DNA from: Ga0077523 sp038324085
GTDB taxonomy: Bacteria; Pseudomonadota; Gammaproteobacteria; Burkholderiales; Ga0077523
DNA length: 64,000 nt
NCBI GenBank assembly: GCA_038324085.1
Contig: JBBQHP010000005.1
Coordinates: forward strand, 115,622 to 179,621
Reading direction: 5' to 3'
Shown: piece by piece, positions 62,070 to 64,000 of the stretch
Layout: the number at the start of each line of letters is the position of its first letter
Position numbering within the stretch: position 1 is the stretch's first letter
The notes under the pieces: generated by a model
What the model was told of the DNA's origin: nothing
Seen by the model: the letters and a program-made list of their open reading frames with translations, nothing else
The model's database searches: none
Made by a program: the position numbers and the translations under genes

Positions 62070-62810
62070 TCAGTACCGGTTGAAGCGCTCCAGCGCCTTC
62101 AGCATCGACTTCGTGTCCTCGATGATCGGGACCATCTTCGATTCCTTGTCGGCGTAGACCTGGAGCAGGGACAGAACCTTCCGCGTCGCCGCGTAGGGAA
62201 CCACCACGACGCCGTCGGCATCCGCGACGATGTAATCACCGGGATTCACGGTGACGCCGCCGCACACCACGGGAATCTGCTTGTCCACGCTGATCATCCG
62301 CCCGACCGAGGTCGCCGGACTCACCCGTCGCGACCAGACCGGCAACCCGATCTGGCGAATCTCGGCGATGTCCCGGACCGCACCGTCAATGACCGCGCCT
62401 TCGAGACCACGCACCTTCGCCGTGGTGGCCATCAGGTTGCCCATGGCCGCGATCTCGAGCCCGTCCTGCATGACATAGACCGGGATGCTGCCAGCTTCGG
62501 CCTCGTCGAGGATCTCGAGCAGGTAGTTGCGGTACTGGCGAGTATCGCTGCGCAGCACCGGGCGCATGAGCGCCGTGGCAGCGCGGCCGACTATCTTGGT
62601 CTCGATGATCGGCTTCATGTCCGACGACATCCAGCCGCGCGCGCCGGTCGCTTCTTCCACCGCGTCGGAGACATTGCCGGTGCTGTTGGCGGGATCGCGC
62701 AATGCAGCGACGATCTCGTCGTGCGAGGGCGGCATCGGTTCGTCGCCGGCCCGGGCTACGGTGCTCGTTGCGGCGAGGAATGCTGCAAGCAGGATCGGAA
62801 AGCGTGCCAT
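62070..62810 (-). CDS. Exported RraA-family aldolase-like protein
   Basis: 246-aa protein. Signal peptide at 1-21 (ILLAAFLAATSTVARA). The RraA/HMG-aldolase fold follows: STGNVSDAVEEATG, AVIDGAVRDIAEI with the Arg-Asp pair of active aldolases, PVWSRRVSP and GGVTVNPGDYIVADADGVVVVP. Family members include 4-hydroxy-4-methyl-2-oxoglutarate aldolases and the RNase E inhibitor RraA; the intact G-x-R-D suggests an enzyme. The frame is open further upstream, but ATG 62810 begins the signal peptide. 25 bases before the intradiol-type gene. Confidence 0.85.
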   Translation of the reverse strand: MARFPILLAAFLAATSTVARAGDEPMPPSHDEIVAALRDPANSTGNVSDAVEEATGARGWMSSDMKPIIETKIVGRAATALMRPVLRSDTRQYRNYLLEILDEAEAGSIPVYVMQDGLEIAAMGNLMATTAKVRGLEGAVIDGAVRDIAEIRQIGLPVWSRRVSPATSVGRMISVDKQIPVVCGGVTVNPGDYIVADADGVVVVPYAATRKVLSLLQVYADKESKMVPIIEDTKSMLKALERFNRY

Positions 62811-62906
62811 CGGGCGTCTCGTGATCTTGGGCGGGATCGCGGGTGAAATGATACGCCTGCGCCTGCCGGACTTGACGCCGGTCCACGGTCGAGGAACGAT
62901 TCTCCG

Positions 62907-63815
62907 ATGCCACCCCAATCGCGCGACTTCCACGGCATCTATCCGATGCTCTATGCGTTCTTCGATCGCGACGGCGTGCTCGATCGTGAACTCATGCGTT
63001 GCCAGATCGATACGGCAGTGGCCAGCAAGGCTCACGGCGTGGCCGTCCTGGGGCTCGCGACGGAGGTCGGCAAGCTGACCCCTGCCGAGCGCCACGCGCT
63101 CGTGGAATGGGCGGTCGAAGATCTGCACGGTCGCCTGCCCCTCGCGGTGACGGTGGCATCCGGAACGACGAGCACGCAGATCGCTTTCGGACGCTTTGCG
63201 CGCCAGTGTGGGGCAGCCTGGGTGATCCTCCAGCCGCCCGCCGAGCGCGGTCAGCCGGAGACTTTCTACCGCGATCACTTCGCCACGGTCCTGGACGCCC
63301 TGGACATGCCCGTGGCGATCCAGAATGCCCCCGATTACATGGGCGTCGGCATATCACCGGAAGCCATCGCCGCTCTGGTCGACCGGCACCCCAACTTCAC
63401 GGTGCTGAAGGGGGAGGGGCCGGTGATCCAGATCCGTCGCGTGATCGAGCAGACCGCCGGCCGACTCGCTGTCTTCAATGGGCGCAACGGCCAGGAACTG
63501 CCGGACAACCTGCGTGCGGGCTGCGCCGGGATGGTGCCGGCCACGGATACCGTGGACTGGCAGGTGCGCATCTATGAAGCCATGCGGGGCGGGCGCGAGG
63601 CAGAAGCGGAAGCAATCTACCGGGAAGTGCTGCCCACGATCATCTTCGGCATGCAATCCCTCGAGTCGCTGATCTGCTATGGCAAGCGCATCGCGTCGTT
63701 GCGCATGGGTCGCGGCGACGCATTGTTCGATCGCGCGCCGGCGCTCGCGCCGTCCGAATTCGGTCTCGCCTGCGCGCGCCGGTTCGCGGCCGCGCTCGGG
63801 CCCCTTCCGGGGTGA
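62907..63815 (+). CDS. DapA/NanA-family aldolase (dihydrodipicolinate synthase-like)
   Basis: 302-aa TIM-barrel lyase. GIYPMLYAFFDRDGVLD at the start, VLGLATEVGKLTPAERHALVEWAV, the active-site Tyr in IQNAPDYMG and the Schiff-base Lys in VLKGEGPVI. Family members add or release pyruvate-type carbons. It is divergent to the exported RraA/intradiol pair, so a shared pathway for aromatic or sugar-acid breakdown is plausible; substrate cannot be read. Confidence 0.85.
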   Translation: MPPQSRDFHGIYPMLYAFFDRDGVLDRELMRCQIDTAVASKAHGVAVLGLATEVGKLTPAERHALVEWAVEDLHGRLPLAVTVASGTTSTQIAFGRFARQCGAAWVILQPPAERGQPETFYRDHFATVLDALDMPVAIQNAPDYMGVGISPEAIAALVDRHPNFTVLKGEGPVIQIRRVIEQTAGRLAVFNGRNGQELPDNLRAGCAGMVPATDTVDWQVRIYEAMRGGREAEAEAIYREVLPTIIFGMQSLESLICYGKRIASLRMGRGDALFDRAPALAPSEFGLACARRFAAALGPLPG

Positions 63816-63829
63816 GGGGCGCACCCGCA

Positions 63830-63850
63830 GGTCCGTTCCGAGTGTTACAG
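63830..63850 (+). repeat. Dispersed repeat, copy 3 (partial)
   Basis: GGTCCGTTCCGAGTGT matches the first part of copies 1 and 2 (motif GGTCCGTTCYRAGYGT); the following bases diverge. GTTACAG (63844-63850) pairs with CTGTAAC (63869-63875). It lies just outside the transposase 3' end, so it may be the element's terminal repeat. Confidence 0.6.
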
Positions 63851-63860
63851 CTTACTGCGC

Positions 63861-64000
63861 CTAGTGGGCTGTAACGATTGAATCGGGAGTAATGCGCCGT
63901 GTGGGATCGAAGTACTTCCACTTCACGGGCTTTGGCTGTTCGTTGTACTTTCGGATGTATCGCATGAGCTTTCTTTTCAGGTCAGGCAGCGAAGTGAAGA
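63861..64000 (-). mobile_element. 3' end of an IS630-type transposase gene (cut by window edge)
   Basis: Reading from the window edge on the minus strand, the frame gives FTSLPDLKRKLMRYIRKYN, then QPKPVKWKYFDPTRRI and ends SIVTAH before TAG at 63861-63863. The DLKRKLMRYI-YN-PK-W pattern is the C terminus of IS630-family DDE transposases. Only about 46 codons are inside the window, so completeness is unknown. Confidence 0.75.

Overview
GC-rich chromosomal window, about two genes per 2 kb, with dense operons on both strands and frequent GTG/TTG starts. It suggests a Gram-negative betaproteobacterium. Reasons: lipid A and KDO genes (lpxK, kdsB), an ExbB/ExbD pair, c4-type and other c-type cytochromes, PntAA/AB/B transhydrogenase, and the order exbB-exbD-lpxK-Trm112-kdsB-adk. 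No rRNA, tRNA or CRISPR array was seen. Function calls come from reading motifs and from memory of the families; no database search was run.

Layout. 1-4.4 kb: LEA14-like lipoprotein, SDR oxidoreductase, small MscS-like protein, a soluble MgtE-like CBS protein overlapping a full MgtE Mg2+ transporter. 4.5-6.7 kb: orphan exosortase-type acyltransferase, MOSC protein, DUF488 protein. 7.2-13.9 kb (minus strand): a urea/short-chain-amide ABC transporter (urtABCDE type) followed by formamidase fmdA and zinc-ribbon fmdB, i.e. amide uptake and hydrolysis as nitrogen source. Divergent to it (14.4-18.8 kb) lies an NCS1-type permease fused through a Cys-rich linker to a histidine kinase and receiver domain, followed by a LuxR-type response regulator. 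The shared intergenic region carries palindromic and repeated motifs. The receiver is interrupted by an in-frame TAG. This permease-kinase/response-regulator/amide-operon unit is the best candidate for a poorly described system: a transporter-like sensor controlling amide use.

19-29.3 kb: orphan ParA ATPase, a 74-aa protein, fatty-acid desaturase, gamma carbonic anhydrase, class I FBP aldolase, two tandem six-cysteine exported proteins, VOC protein, GGDEF-EAL protein and a haem-oxygenase-fold (HDO/TenA/PqqC-like) oxidase. The desaturase and the HDO-like protein end in the same arginine-rich C-terminal tail although they are otherwise unrelated. 29.4-35.6 kb (minus): H+-pyrophosphatase, PPi-type phosphofructokinase, adenylate kinase, kdsB, Trm112-like, lpxK: a pyrophosphate-linked glycolysis module next to envelope genes. 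35.8-40.6 kb: a SWIM/SNF2 helicase sits between exbD and lpxK, bordered on its 3' side by repeats.

41-46 kb: xseA, GlcG/HbpS-like exported protein, miaA, mutL. 46-53.4 kb (plus): pntAA-pntAB-pntB, a 1271-aa protein with a huge charged helix and AsmA-like C terminus, a dihaem cytochrome. 53.4-57 kb (minus): MobA/MocA-like transferase, amiC-type amidase, tsaE, LysR regulator; divergent ilvD and an EamA transporter. 59.9-63.8 kb: lipoprotein, membrane protein, small cytochrome c, YdcH-like protein, exported intradiol-dioxygenase-like and RraA-like proteins, and a DapA-family lyase. The window ends inside the 3' part of an IS630-type transposase.
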